Assembly: GCA_964343275.1 (NCBI GenBank)
Contig: CAYFIY010000001.1
Location: 1-64,000 of the forward strand
Direction of reading: 5' to 3'
Origin: Hadarchaeum sp964343275
GTDB taxonomy: Archaea > Hadarchaeota > Hadarchaeia > Hadarchaeales > Hadarchaeaceae
DNA: 64,000 bases
Shown here: in pieces, positions 34,548 through 43,094 of the stretch
Layout of the letters: each line of letters starts with the position of its first letter
How positions within the stretch are numbered: position 1 is the stretch's first letter
Program-made: the position numbers and the translations under genes
Notes under the pieces: model-generated
Database searches by the model: none
Seen by the model: the letters and a program-made list of their open reading frames with translations, nothing else
What the model was told of the DNA's origin: nothing

Positions 34548-35281
34548 TTCATCGTCTCCGAATCCTTCCACAGATACTCAAAGTATTCTTTGGCGAACCT
34601 CGCCAGACCAATTTCGTCCGACCAAATTCCTAGGATCTCTTCTCCACTTCCTAGGACTAGCAATACCTCTCGGCCATCGATCACAACTCCACCACCAAAC
34701 AGGGTTCCTCGTTTCCTGATATCTATTTTTTTGGGCAATTCTGATCTACGGAGCCTCAATTTATTGGATAAGAGCAACTGAATCGTGATGTTCTTGGCCT
34801 CCAGAAGTGGCATGTAAGACGACAAGCCGGACAATTCTTGCGGAAGGTTCGGGATTGAAATCAGGGCCTCGATTTGGGCACGGTTTAACATCTCGCCAAT
34901 TTTAGTGAGCAGGTTTTTCCACCCGCGAATTACCCAGACGTCGGGTCTCTTTGCCTCAGCCTTCTTTGAGTAAAGTGGTTCAAGTTCTTTTACCACGGCA
35001 TCGCCTATCTCTTTTAGCTTCCTCTCTTGCTCGCCCTTTACGAGTTTGATCACCTCCGCCGGAGCCTTCGATCTATATCTACTTGGTCTGCCAGCTTGAA
35101 CTTCTACCCAACCCCTTTTCTCAAGCTTTGAAAGTATTTCATAGATTCTTGAGTACGGAACGTTCGCCAGTTTACTGAGTTCACCTGCGGTGGATGGCCC
35201 AATCGAGACCAGGACCGCATATGCCCTTGACTCGTATTCTGTCAATCCTAGTTCGCGTAGGAGACGTTGAACTCTCTCCAT
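34544..35281 (-). CDS. TrmB-family transcriptional regulator
   Basis: 245 aa. N-terminal winged HTH (LGLTEYESRAYAVLVSIGPSTAGELSKLANVPYSRIYEILSKLEKRGWVEV), a coiled-coil linker, then a C-terminal effector domain. TrmB proteins usually sense sugars. ATG 35281 is preferred; GTG 35290 is in frame. It is coupled to carS and divergent from the Tes gene 75 bp away, so it may regulate both; this is inference from layout. Confidence 0.88.
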   Translation of the reverse strand: MERVQRLLRELGLTEYESRAYAVLVSIGPSTAGELSKLANVPYSRIYEILSKLEKRGWVEVQAGRPSRYRSKAPAEVIKLVKGEQERKLKEIGDAVVKELEPLYSKKAEAKRPDVWVIRGWKNLLTKIGEMLNRAQIEALISIPNLPQELSGLSSYMPLLEAKNITIQLLLSNKLRLRRSELPKKIDIRKRGTLFGGGVVIDGREVLLVLGSGEEILGIWSDEIGLARFAKEYFEYLWKDSETMK

Positions 35282-35356
35282 TTGCACCACGTTTCATATT
35301 GAGAGAAGTTCGATAAAGCTTAAAAGTTACCCCTTTCAGTGGTAAATAGTGGAAAC

Positions 35357-36949
35357 ATGCAAGAATTGACCAAAACTAGCTCCGTTTGTCCGCAATGTTT
35401 GAGAATTCTACCAGCCGTTGTCTTCGAGTGTGACGGGAAAGTGTGGATAAAAAAAGTTTGTGGGGAGCATGGTGAGTTCGAGGATCTATACTCAGGTTCA
35501 TATGATTGGTACATTCGAGCTAAAAGCTTCGCACAGGACGGTAAGGGTGTCGAAAATCCCCAGGTAACGAAAGATGCTCCAGTTTGTCCAAAGGATTGCG
35601 GGTTGTGTAAGATGCACCTTAGTCACTCGGCACTGGCAAACTTGGTTCTTACCAACCGCTGCGATCTCTCCTGCTGGTACTGCTTTTTCTATTCAGGCAG
35701 GGTAGGTTATGTTTATGAACCGAAATTCGAGGAAATAGAGGAGATGACCAAAATCCTAAAGTCCGAGCGTCCCGTCCCTTGCAACGCAGTGCAGCTCACG
35801 GGCGGAGAACCCTGTCTCCGCAGTGACTTGGTGGACATAATTGAAATGGTGAAATCACACGGCATCGATCACGTACAACTGAACACCAATGGGATAAAAC
35901 TCTCACAGGACCTAGAACTGGTCAAGCGGGTTCGGGCAGCCGGCGTTAATACAGTTTATCTGAGTTTCGATGGCGTTTCCGAGAAAACAAATCCAAAAAA
36001 CCACTGGGAGGTACCCCAGGTTTTGGGGAACTGCAGGAAGGTAGGGATGGGTATAGTCCTGGTCCCTACGGTGATAAACTCCGTAAACGATCATGAGGTT
36101 GGTGACATCCTAAAGTTCGGGTTTAAAAATATCGACATCATCCGCGGCGTGAACTTCCAGCCTGTTTCTCTTGTGGGAATGATGCCTAAGGAGGAGCGGG
36201 AACGTTATCGGATAACTATACCGGACGTGATGAAGAGAATTGAGGACCAAACCGATGGAGCCGTCGCGATGGAGGATTTCTTTCCAGTACCAGCCGCGAT
36301 GGCATTGAGCGGGTTCGTCGAGTCGCTTACGAAAAAGCGGACGTACGATCTCAGCAGTCATTTCGCATGTGGCGCCGCAACATACGTCTTCAGCGATAAT
36401 GGTAAGATTTTGCCTCTGACACGATTCATAGATGTGCAGGGTCTTCTGGAGTATCTAAGGGAAAAATCTGGAGATCTCAAAGCTGGTAAGAGCAAGATTT
36501 TGGTCGGGGCGAAGTTGCTCTACAATATCGGAAAGTTCATTGACAAAAATAAAAAACCAAAGGGCCTCGATATCGGCAAAATAATCTTCAACGCCCTCAT
36601 TAAGCACGAGTATAAAGAAGTCGGTCGGTTTCACATGAAATCGCTTTTCATAGGGATGATGCACTTCATGGATCTCTACAACTATGACATCGACCGTGTT
36701 AAAAGGTGCAACATTCACTACGCGATGAACGACAAGCGCATCATACCATTCTGTGCCTTCAATGTCATCCCTGAGTGGTACCGGGACAAAAATCAAGCCG
36801 CACAGGGTATGTCTTTTGAGGAGTGGAAAGAGAGAACGGGCAGAGATCTGAAGGCAGATATGTACAAGAGAGATGTAAAAAAGATGAAGCAGTCGGACGC
36901 GTACAAAAATTTTGCCGCTCAGATTGGGGGAATAAAGACAGGCAGGTAA
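35357..36949 (+). CDS. tes: Radical SAM tetraether lipid synthase (Tes family)
   Basis: 530 aa. N-terminal Cys pairs (CPQCLRILPAV, CPKDCGLCKMH), then the radical SAM site NRCDLSCWYCFF (CxxxCxxC) and LTGGEPCLRSDL, a partial TIM barrel, and a C-terminal region with further Cys (HFACGAATYVFSD). This arrangement matches the MJ0619/Tes family, which joins phytanyl chains to make GDGT tetraether lipids. ATG 35357 is preferred over GTG 35339. It neighbours carS, supporting a lipid role. Confidence 0.88.
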   Translation: MQELTKTSSVCPQCLRILPAVVFECDGKVWIKKVCGEHGEFEDLYSGSYDWYIRAKSFAQDGKGVENPQVTKDAPVCPKDCGLCKMHLSHSALANLVLTNRCDLSCWYCFFYSGRVGYVYEPKFEEIEEMTKILKSERPVPCNAVQLTGGEPCLRSDLVDIIEMVKSHGIDHVQLNTNGIKLSQDLELVKRVRAAGVNTVYLSFDGVSEKTNPKNHWEVPQVLGNCRKVGMGIVLVPTVINSVNDHEVGDILKFGFKNIDIIRGVNFQPVSLVGMMPKEERERYRITIPDVMKRIEDQTDGAVAMEDFFPVPAAMALSGFVESLTKKRTYDLSSHFACGAATYVFSDNGKILPLTRFIDVQGLLEYLREKSGDLKAGKSKILVGAKLLYNIGKFIDKNKKPKGLDIGKIIFNALIKHEYKEVGRFHMKSLFIGMMHFMDLYNYDIDRVKRCNIHYAMNDKRIIPFCAFNVIPEWYRDKNQAAQGMSFEEWKERTGRDLKADMYKRDVKKMKQSDAYKNFAAQIGGIKTGR

Positions 36950-36968
36950 AATATCGTTTAAGGGAAAC

Positions 36969-36979
36969 GTTTTTATAGC
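36969..36979 (+). promoter_or_regulatory. Thermosome promoter (TATA)
   Basis: GTTTTTATAGC, preceded by GGGAAAC as a BRE-like purine block, lies about 55-60 nt upstream of the thermosome ATG; the predicted transcript start is near 37000. A strong SD (GGAGGG, 37022-37027) precedes ATG 37033. Confidence 0.6.
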
Positions 36980-37032
36980 TGAAATTTTTGAGTATAATAG
37001 TTAATTAAACAAATATTTGATGGAGGGATTTT

Positions 37033-38700
37033 ATGTCAAGTCAGTTAGGAGGACAACCAATTTTGATATTGCCTGAAAAAGTTCAGAGGTATCTGGGTAG
37101 GGATGCCCAGCGCATGAACATAATGGCCGCGAGGGTAATTGCGGAATCCGTACGCACAACCTTGGGACCGCGAGGCATGGACAAAATGTTGGTAGACAAT
37201 TTAGGGGACGTGACGATAACTAACGACGGTGTCACCATTCTTGATGAGATGGATATAGAACATCCAGCCGCCAAGATGATGGTGGAGGTATCAAAGGCAC
37301 AAGAGGACGAGGTTGGAGATGGGACGACTACTGCTGTAGTTTTGGCAGGGGAGTTGTTGAAGAAGTCCGAGGAGTTGCTTGAGCAGGATATCCACCCGAC
37401 CGTCATAATCGGTGGTTACAGGCTCGCTGCTATGGAGTCCCAAAAGATACTGAAAAACATGGCAAAGTCAGTGTCCAAAGATGACACTGCGGTACTAAAA
37501 CAAATTGCTGTGACCTCGATGAGCAGTAAAGGATCGAGGGTAAAGGGTGATAAGCTCGCGGATCTCTCTGTGGATGCTGTTAGACAGGTGGTTGAAGAGT
37601 CTGATGGGAAAATTGAAGCCGATATAGATAACATCAAGGTGGAGAAAAAGAGCGGTGGCAGTTCTACGGACTCCAAACTCATTCGTGGGGTGGTGCTTGA
37701 TAAGGAGGTAGTCCACTCAGGAATGGCGAAAAGAATAGAGAAGGCGAAAATTGCGCTACTAAATCTAGCTCTTGAAGTCAAGAAGACGGAAACCGACGCT
37801 AAAATCAATGTGACAGACCCCGAGCAGCTTAAAAGTTTTCTTGATGAAGAACAGCGCATGCTGAAAGAAATGGTGGACCAGATTAAGAAAGTTGGCGCTA
37901 ACGTTGTTCTAGCCCAGAAAGGAATCGATGATGTTGCTCAGCATTATATGGCGAAAGCTGGAATTATGGCAGCTAGGAGAGTTAAGGAGTCGGACATGGA
38001 AAAGCTATCCCGGGCAACGGGTGGAAATTCGGTGACCAACATCAAGGATCTGTCTGAGCAAGACCTAGGTGCAGCTGATCTTGTAGAAGAGCGCAAAATA
38101 GCCGGAGACGAGCTACTCTTCGTTGAGGGTTGTAAGGATCCAAAAGCCGTAAGCCTGCTCATTCGAGGGGGAACAGAGCATGTCATCGATGAAGTGGAGC
38201 GTACGGTACACGATGGGATCTCCGTCATCTCAGCGTCTATTGAGGATGGTAAAATCGTTGCCGGTGGAGGAGCTCCGGAGGTAGAGGTAGCGAAGGGATT
38301 GCGAACTTACTCAGATACAGTCGGTGGGCGCGAGGCCCTTGCCGTGAACGCTTTTGCGGATGCAATCGAGGTCATCCCCAGAACACTCGCTGAGAACGCG
38401 GGGATGGATCCAATCGATATCTTGGTTCAGCTCAGGTCGTCTCATGAGAAGAATGGAACGAATATGGGGTTGAATGTTTTAAGTGGGGAGGTTACGGACA
38501 CCCTCAAAAAAGGCATCGTTGAGCCCTTGCGTGTGAAGACACAGGCGATAAAGTCCGCGAGTGATGTTACGGAAATGATCCTGCGTATTGATGATGTCAT
38601 TGCCGCAGGTAAACTTGATAAGGGTGAAGGCGGGCCGCCTCCAGGTATGGGTGGTATGGGTGGTATGGGTGGTATGGGTGGTATGCCGCCGATGATGTAG
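37033..38700 (+). CDS. ths: Thermosome (group II chaperonin) subunit
   Basis: 555 aa. ATP-binding GPRGMDKMLVD and ITNDGVTILDEM, catalytic GDGTTTAVVLAGELL, the apical domain with helical protrusion, and GGGAPEVEVAKGLR. The C-terminus has four GGM repeats ending PPMM, which point into the folding chamber. A good promoter and SD predict high expression. rpoK follows immediately. Confidence 0.98.
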   Translation: MSSQLGGQPILILPEKVQRYLGRDAQRMNIMAARVIAESVRTTLGPRGMDKMLVDNLGDVTITNDGVTILDEMDIEHPAAKMMVEVSKAQEDEVGDGTTTAVVLAGELLKKSEELLEQDIHPTVIIGGYRLAAMESQKILKNMAKSVSKDDTAVLKQIAVTSMSSKGSRVKGDKLADLSVDAVRQVVEESDGKIEADIDNIKVEKKSGGSSTDSKLIRGVVLDKEVVHSGMAKRIEKAKIALLNLALEVKKTETDAKINVTDPEQLKSFLDEEQRMLKEMVDQIKKVGANVVLAQKGIDDVAQHYMAKAGIMAARRVKESDMEKLSRATGGNSVTNIKDLSEQDLGAADLVEERKIAGDELLFVEGCKDPKAVSLLIRGGTEHVIDEVERTVHDGISVISASIEDGKIVAGGGAPEVEVAKGLRTYSDTVGGREALAVNAFADAIEVIPRTLAENAGMDPIDILVQLRSSHEKNGTNMGLNVLSGEVTDTLKKGIVEPLRVKTQAIKSASDVTEMILRIDDVIAAGKLDKGEGGPPPGMGGMGGMGGMGGMPPMM

Positions 38701-38711
38701 GGGGCCAACCC

Positions 38712-38909
38712 ATTTTCCAAAAATATCACACACGATTCGAGATGGCTCGGATTATAGGAGCTAGGTCGCTTCAGATAGAGATGGGAGCGCCCGTACTTGT
38801 GGAATTGGCAGAAAATTTGGTCGACCCCATAGACATCGCGGTATATGAATATAGCAAAGATGCGATTCCAATAACTATTTCTCGAAGACTCCCTGGTGCA
38901 GATAAGTAG
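38712..38909 (+). CDS. rpoK: RNA polymerase subunit K (Rpo6), ATT start
   Basis: 65 aa. The core MARIIGARSLQIEMGAPVL... and IPITISRRLPGADK is unmistakable Rpo6/RPB6, which stabilises RNA polymerase assembly. The first ATG (38742) would remove the conserved YHTRFE segment. The frame reads FQKYHTRFE upstream and the codon aligned with the Met of known RpoK proteins is ATT 38712; no ATG, GTG or TTG is in frame between there and the end of the thermosome gene. AGGGGG (38699-38704) is 7 nt upstream. Because of the start and small size it is easily missed. Confidence 0.85.
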   Translation: MFQKYHTRFEMARIIGARSLQIEMGAPVLVELAENLVDPIDIAVYEYSKDAIPITISRRLPGADK

Positions 38910-38917
38910 CTGTCTTG

Positions 38918-38950
38918 AATTAACGAAAATAAACCTTGTTTTCGTTAATT
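38918..38950. repeat. 12-bp perfect inverted repeat after rpoK
   Basis: Arms AATTAACGAAAA (38918-38929) and its exact reverse complement (38939-38950) flank a 9-nt spacer, 8 nt after the rpoK stop. Either a hairpin at the transcript end or an operator for the downstream FEN1 promoter region. Confidence 0.7.
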
Positions 38951-39083
38951 ATCGAGATATCTTCGCTAGGTATATCACAACCTAAGTCTGCGAAGTTTCC
39001 GATGAAGAAAATATAACGTTAATTTGCCGCGGAGGATGCATTCAGATTTTAAGTCTTTAATAAGAACTTCTATTGGTGTCAAT

Positions 39084-40112
39084 ATGGGAGTTCAGCTCGG
39101 TGACCTGATTATAAAGCAAAAGACCGAGATCGGACACTTAAAGCGTAAAGTCATAGCCATAGATGCCCTGAACTCGTTGTACCAATTTCTGTCGATCATT
39201 AGACAGCGTGACGGTGAGCTTCTCCGCGACTCCAGTGGAAGGATAACTTCTCATCTGTCTGGTATTTTTTATAGGACTGCTAACTTGGTAGAAGTAGGGA
39301 TTCATCCCATTTATGTCTTCGACGGAAAGCCTCCAGAACTCAAGCGACTTACAGTTGAGCAGCGTAGGGTGGTGAGGGCTGAGGCGGAGGGCGAGTGGAA
39401 AAGGGCGCTTCAGGATGGAAGAGTCAAGGAAGCTCGGAAATTCGCTCAGCGGGCCAGTCGACTGGACAATTCGATGATTAAACAGGCACAAGACCTATTG
39501 GGTCATATGGGTGTGCCTTGGATACAGGCTCCTGGTGAGGGCGAGGCACAAGCCGCGCATTTGGTTGAGCGAGGTGATGCATGGGCAGCTGCAAGTCAAG
39601 ATTTTGACAGCATACTTTTCGGTGCCCCAAACCTCATTCGGAACTTGGCGATCACGGGACGAAGAAAGCTCCCCGGTAAGGATTTTTATATCGATGTGTA
39701 TCCCGAGATCATAGAACTAACGTTGGTGCTGGAGAAGCTTGGGTTGACCCGGGAACAACTCGTGGACATAGGTGTATTGATAGGGACCGACTATAATGAA
39801 GGGATAAAGGGGATAGGTCCTAAGAAAGCTCTTGAATTGATCAAAAAGCACGGTTCGATCGATAAAATATCTGAAACAGAAGTTGGTAAAAAGTTTGAAG
39901 TCGACCCGATGGAAGTACGGGAGATTTTCATAAAACCAAACGTTACTGATACATACGGTCTGAAGTGGGCAGAGCCTAATCCTTATGATATTAAGTCATT
40001 TCTTTGCGACGAGCATGATTTTTCCAGGGATAGGGTGACTAGGGGTATAGAAAAATTGACTAGGGGAGAAGACGAGCGTGGGCAGTCCAGGCTCGAAAAG
40101 TGGCTCGCTTAG
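39084..40112 (+). CDS. fen: Flap endonuclease FEN1
   Basis: 342 aa structure-specific nuclease for Okazaki flaps and repair. It begins MGVQLGDLI, which fixes the start at ATG 39084 (GGTGT upstream) rather than the upstream in-frame 39024. Metal ligands: IAIDALNSLYQF, VFDGKPPELK, APGEGEAQAAHLV, AASQDFDSILFG, GTDYNEGIKGIGPKKALELIKKHG. The extreme C-terminus SRLEKWLA resembles a PIP box (Q-S-R-L-E-K-W-L). Confidence 0.97.
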   Translation: MGVQLGDLIIKQKTEIGHLKRKVIAIDALNSLYQFLSIIRQRDGELLRDSSGRITSHLSGIFYRTANLVEVGIHPIYVFDGKPPELKRLTVEQRRVVRAEAEGEWKRALQDGRVKEARKFAQRASRLDNSMIKQAQDLLGHMGVPWIQAPGEGEAQAAHLVERGDAWAAASQDFDSILFGAPNLIRNLAITGRRKLPGKDFYIDVYPEIIELTLVLEKLGLTREQLVDIGVLIGTDYNEGIKGIGPKKALELIKKHGSIDKISETEVGKKFEVDPMEVREIFIKPNVTDTYGLKWAEPNPYDIKSFLCDEHDFSRDRVTRGIEKLTRGEDERGQSRLEKWLA

Positions 40113-40768
40113 GATTTACTTTCCCAACCATATTTTCCGACGAGAGGCACGAACGAGCAACTCCCGTGCTCCGCGGTCGTTATTTCATTATTTTTCCATT
40201 TCTCCACGATAGTCCAGGTCTGAAACATATAATGCTGCCCTATAGGGATGCCTAACTTACCACCTATCTTGAGGTGTTTTACCAATGGCTTTGGTATTTC
40301 TGGGGCACAGGCGGTCACGAGAATGCGATCCCAGGGTTCTCCTATTTCGTAACCAAGAGAACCGTCGCTCACTACTATTTTTACTCTCCCGTAGCCAGTT
40401 TGTTTCAGGTTTTTTTCCGCGGATAACGCAAGTTCGCGTATCCTTTCAATAGAGATAACTTCCCCTTTTCTACCGACCACCTCGGCAATTAATGCCGCAT
40501 TGTAGCCAGATCCGGATCCAATTTCCAACACTCGCTGTCCGGCTTCCAATCCTAGCGACTCCATCATTACGGCGACCATACTGGGGGCCGAGATGGTTTG
40601 ATCCCATCCAATAGGGAGGGGGTGGTCTTCATAAGCACAATCTCTAATTTTTACTGTCACGAATTCGTGTCGCGGAACTCTCATGAAAGCGTTAATTATT
40701 TTGCGGTTAGATAGGTAGCCCCACCGAATCAGTCGCTTGATCAGCTCTTCCCTTTCCAGCCCAGACAT
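40109..40768 (-). CDS. pcm: Protein-L-isoaspartate O-methyltransferase
   Basis: 219 aa. Repairs isoaspartyl residues in aged proteins. AdoMet motif VLEIGSGSGYNAALIAEVVG; the isoaspartate-binding region QTISAPSMVAVMMESL and the C-terminal FVPLVGKYGW are typical. ATG 40768 follows GGTGGG. It converges with fen (4-nt overlap) and is divergent from the DUF371 gene. Confidence 0.95.
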   Translation of the reverse strand: MSGLEREELIKRLIRWGYLSNRKIINAFMRVPRHEFVTVKIRDCAYEDHPLPIGWDQTISAPSMVAVMMESLGLEAGQRVLEIGSGSGYNAALIAEVVGRKGEVISIERIRELALSAEKNLKQTGYGRVKIVVSDGSLGYEIGEPWDRILVTACAPEIPKPLVKHLKIGGKLGIPIGQHYMFQTWTIVEKWKNNEITTAEHGSCSFVPLVGKYGWESKS

Positions 40769-40818
40769 TCCCACCAAAACAATATTCCCCCACCCGCCTT
40801 AAATGAAGTTGGGGGAAA

Positions 40819-41244
40819 ATGAGCTGGATAGTCAACGCCAGAGGGCATCCCATGATAACCGCGAAGCATAGGTCAACTTTTATGATAACTAAGGATGAAG
40901 CTGTTGGGCCGAAAGGAGATTGTATCATCGCGGTAAAGGCTGATAAGTCGGCGTTGGAACTCGATCCCAGACTAAAGAGGGCCGTGGTCTCCGGTAAACC
41001 GTTGTTGATGACATTGAGAGCTGGTGAATTGGTACAGAGAGTTTCCGCGTGGGGTCATCATTCCCTGATTCTCGGTCATCCCACCGATATCGTAGTGAGA
41101 AAGAGTAGGTTCATCTGTGGGCGAACATTGACAATCGGGGCGGATAAGGCAGCCTCGGATTTGCCCATGAAATTTGTAGAAACCCTAAGAAATCCTCTTA
41201 CTAAATTTAAAATGGAAATAGTAGTAGATACCAGCCGGATTTGA
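40819..41244 (+). CDS. DUF371 family protein
   Basis: 141 aa, whole-length DUF371 (ARGHPMITAKHRSTFMITKDE, GDCIIAVKADKSALEL, WGHHSLILGHPTDIVVRKS). Conserved in archaea; function unknown. It is divergent from pcm, with the start ATG 40819 behind a GGGGG run. Confidence 0.88.
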   Translation: MSWIVNARGHPMITAKHRSTFMITKDEAVGPKGDCIIAVKADKSALELDPRLKRAVVSGKPLLMTLRAGELVQRVSAWGHHSLILGHPTDIVVRKSRFICGRTLTIGADKAASDLPMKFVETLRNPLTKFKMEIVVDTSRI

Positions 41245-41333
41245 ATCTAATTCATACGATTTTTCAGCATAATCGACTGATCTTTCAAATAAGCAATGTT
41301 TAAGATATCGAAGCCGAGTGTTTTTGTGAATTG

Positions 41334-42401
41334 ATGGCGAAGAGATCGAGATTTTCTGGTAGATCCATTTTACTGTCATTGCTAGTTTTCCTAATCGCAT
41401 TATCTGTAGCAGTAATCCTCCTTCGCGAGAACCTCAGTTCAATACTCCAAACACTCTATAAAACCAATTATTATTTGTTACCAGCGGCTCTTTTGGCTTA
41501 TATCTTCGGTATCTTGGTTTGGTCTTTCCGTTGGCATATAACGCTCTCCACAGTTGGACATTCAATTAAGGTAAGGACAATTTTTGTGATAATTTTTGGT
41601 GGGTTATTCATCAATAACTTAACACCTTTCACGTACGCGGGGGGTGATCCTGTAACAAGGACATATATATTAAGGAAGACACAAAATGTTCCTTACTCTT
41701 CAAGCTTTGCCACTATTTTGACAGAGTTTGTATTGGACATACCTGTTTATTTCACCTTGCTAGTTCTGGGACTTTTGTTATCAACCCAAGAGGCAGTTGT
41801 TAGGTACTTGCCTTTATCGGTCGCGATATGGGTGGGGTTTACAATCGGCTGGGGATTATTTTTTACCCGTATCTTGTCTCGTTCGAAAGGAGCTGGACGC
41901 ATAGCAGGATTCGTTTTTCGTATCGGTAGATTTTTTCGTCGACGTGTCAGTAAGCCGAAGATAGAGAGGGACATAAATAGATTTTTTTTCAGTTCAGGAC
42001 GTATTATACGGAATAAAAAAATAGTTGCTTATGTCACTTCGCTTACAGCTATTATTTGGGTCATGGCGATCATCAGGTTATATGTTCTATTTTTGGCGCT
42101 AGGATATAGTCCCCCCTTGCACATGGTTCTCCTAGCAGTAACACTACCAGCGATAGCTGGGATGATACCCATTCTTCCTGGAGGTTTAGGCACGGTAGAT
42201 CTAGCTATTGTATCAATTTTCTTAGGTTTCGGAACACCTCTTGAGATCGCTATTAGCGCGACATTATTAGAAAGGTCTATAACTTTGGTCTTTAGCACGC
42301 TCGCGGGAGCCGGAGCTGTTTCTTATTTAGGTGTAAAATATCGCAACGTCTTAAATAAAAAGCAAAAAAGCGACAATAAAAAGTCCGCCTTCGAGGATTA
42401 A
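41334..42401 (+). CDS. LPG-synthase-TM/UPF0104 membrane protein (flippase-like)
   Basis: 355 aa, about eight transmembrane segments. Signature LTPFTYAGGDPVTRTYILRK and LPGGLGTVDLAIVSIFLG, typical of the AglD/MprF-TM family involved in lipid or glycan handling at the membrane. AT-rich compared with genes before 41 kb. It opens the surface-glycan island. The 3' end converges with the DUF457-like gene. Confidence 0.85.
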   Translation: MAKRSRFSGRSILLSLLVFLIALSVAVILLRENLSSILQTLYKTNYYLLPAALLAYIFGILVWSFRWHITLSTVGHSIKVRTIFVIIFGGLFINNLTPFTYAGGDPVTRTYILRKTQNVPYSSSFATILTEFVLDIPVYFTLLVLGLLLSTQEAVVRYLPLSVAIWVGFTIGWGLFFTRILSRSKGAGRIAGFVFRIGRFFRRRVSKPKIERDINRFFFSSGRIIRNKKIVAYVTSLTAIIWVMAIIRLYVLFLALGYSPPLHMVLLAVTLPAIAGMIPILPGGLGTVDLAIVSIFLGFGTPLEIAISATLLERSITLVFSTLAGAGAVSYLGVKYRNVLNKKQKSDNKKSAFED

Positions 42402-42800
42402 GACCCTTTTGTCTGTAAGATACGTCCAAAAATCGTAGGGTAATATCTTCATTCCATAGAATCTCTTGCTTATGGGGTAAAGTAAGCGTCTACCTTTTTC
42501 ATCGAAAGATTCTGTGATGACGTGGGTTATCCCTCCTAACGAAAAAGACGTCGTAATTATCAAGCTGTTCCCTACGTCCAGACTGGTCAGGATAAAATAG
42601 AGTACCGGTATAATTACTACGTATAGAAAAATCGTGTGCAAAATTGTGGATGCATGTGCTTCATCCATTGGGTTTTTTGGTGTTTTTTTCCTGAGTAAGG
42701 TTGGAAAAACATCGAAGTTGGGGACCCCACTTCCCAGGAGCAAAGCAACTAAGTCAATGCTGTTGGGAAAGAGGCCGTAGATGATGAGCGGAATGGTCAC
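42351..42800 (-). CDS. Membrane-bound DUF457-like protein
   Basis: 149 aa from GTG 42800, with four or five hydrophobic segments, SGVPNFDVFPTLL (like the LPDID motif of the membrane hydrolase family) and later HVITESFDEKGRRLLYP. An in-frame ACG at 42815, 8 nt after GGAG, would give the more natural N-terminus LIGHVTIPLIIY and may be the real start. The open frame further upstream overlaps a separate small membrane protein and is not coding. Confidence 0.65.
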   Translation of the reverse strand: MTIPLIIYGLFPNSIDLVALLLGSGVPNFDVFPTLLRKKTPKNPMDEAHASTILHTIFLYVVIIPVLYFILTSLDVGNSLIITTSFSLGGITHVITESFDEKGRRLLYPISKRFYGMKILPYDFWTYLTDKRVLILEGGLFIVAFLLFI

Positions 42801-42808
42801 ATGTCCTA

Positions 42809-43000
42809 TTAGCGTTTTCTCAACTCCAGCGCCATTATAACCATGGCGACAATAAACGGTGGCAAAAACGGGGTTATTATTAACAGTGTGTATATGCCGA
42901 TTTCTCTGATAACCAAACCCAACATCACGAGCCCCATGAAAACCCACAGGGAGACGTAGCCGACGTTTTTTCTCATCCATTTTCTAAGCTCAACTCTCAT
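42809..43000 (-). CDS. Small two-TM membrane protein
   Basis: 63 aa from ATG 43000: a basic N-terminus (MRVELRKWMRKN), then two hydrophobic helices and a basic end. It lies directly upstream of the DUF457-like gene and overlaps its possible ACG start. AATATAACT about 30 nt upstream is a plausible TATA box. No family recognised. Confidence 0.5.
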   Translation of the reverse strand: MRVELRKWMRKNVGYVSLWVFMGLVMLGLVIREIGIYTLLIITPFLPPFIVAMVIMALELRKR

Positions 43001-43094
43001 GTTTTCCCAACCGATTTCTAACTAAGTTAGTTATATTGTTTTTGCATTGAGGATATCTTTAAGTATTCAACAACATGGTTTTTTTGGAGTCTAG

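Noticed and set aside
38479..38733. Histidine/threonine-rich minus-strand ORF
   Set aside because: It is the antisense shadow of the GGM repeats at the thermosome C-terminus.
42816..42980. N-terminal 55 residues of the longer DUF457-like frame
   Set aside because: They overlap a better-supported small membrane protein in another frame and have no membrane or family pattern.
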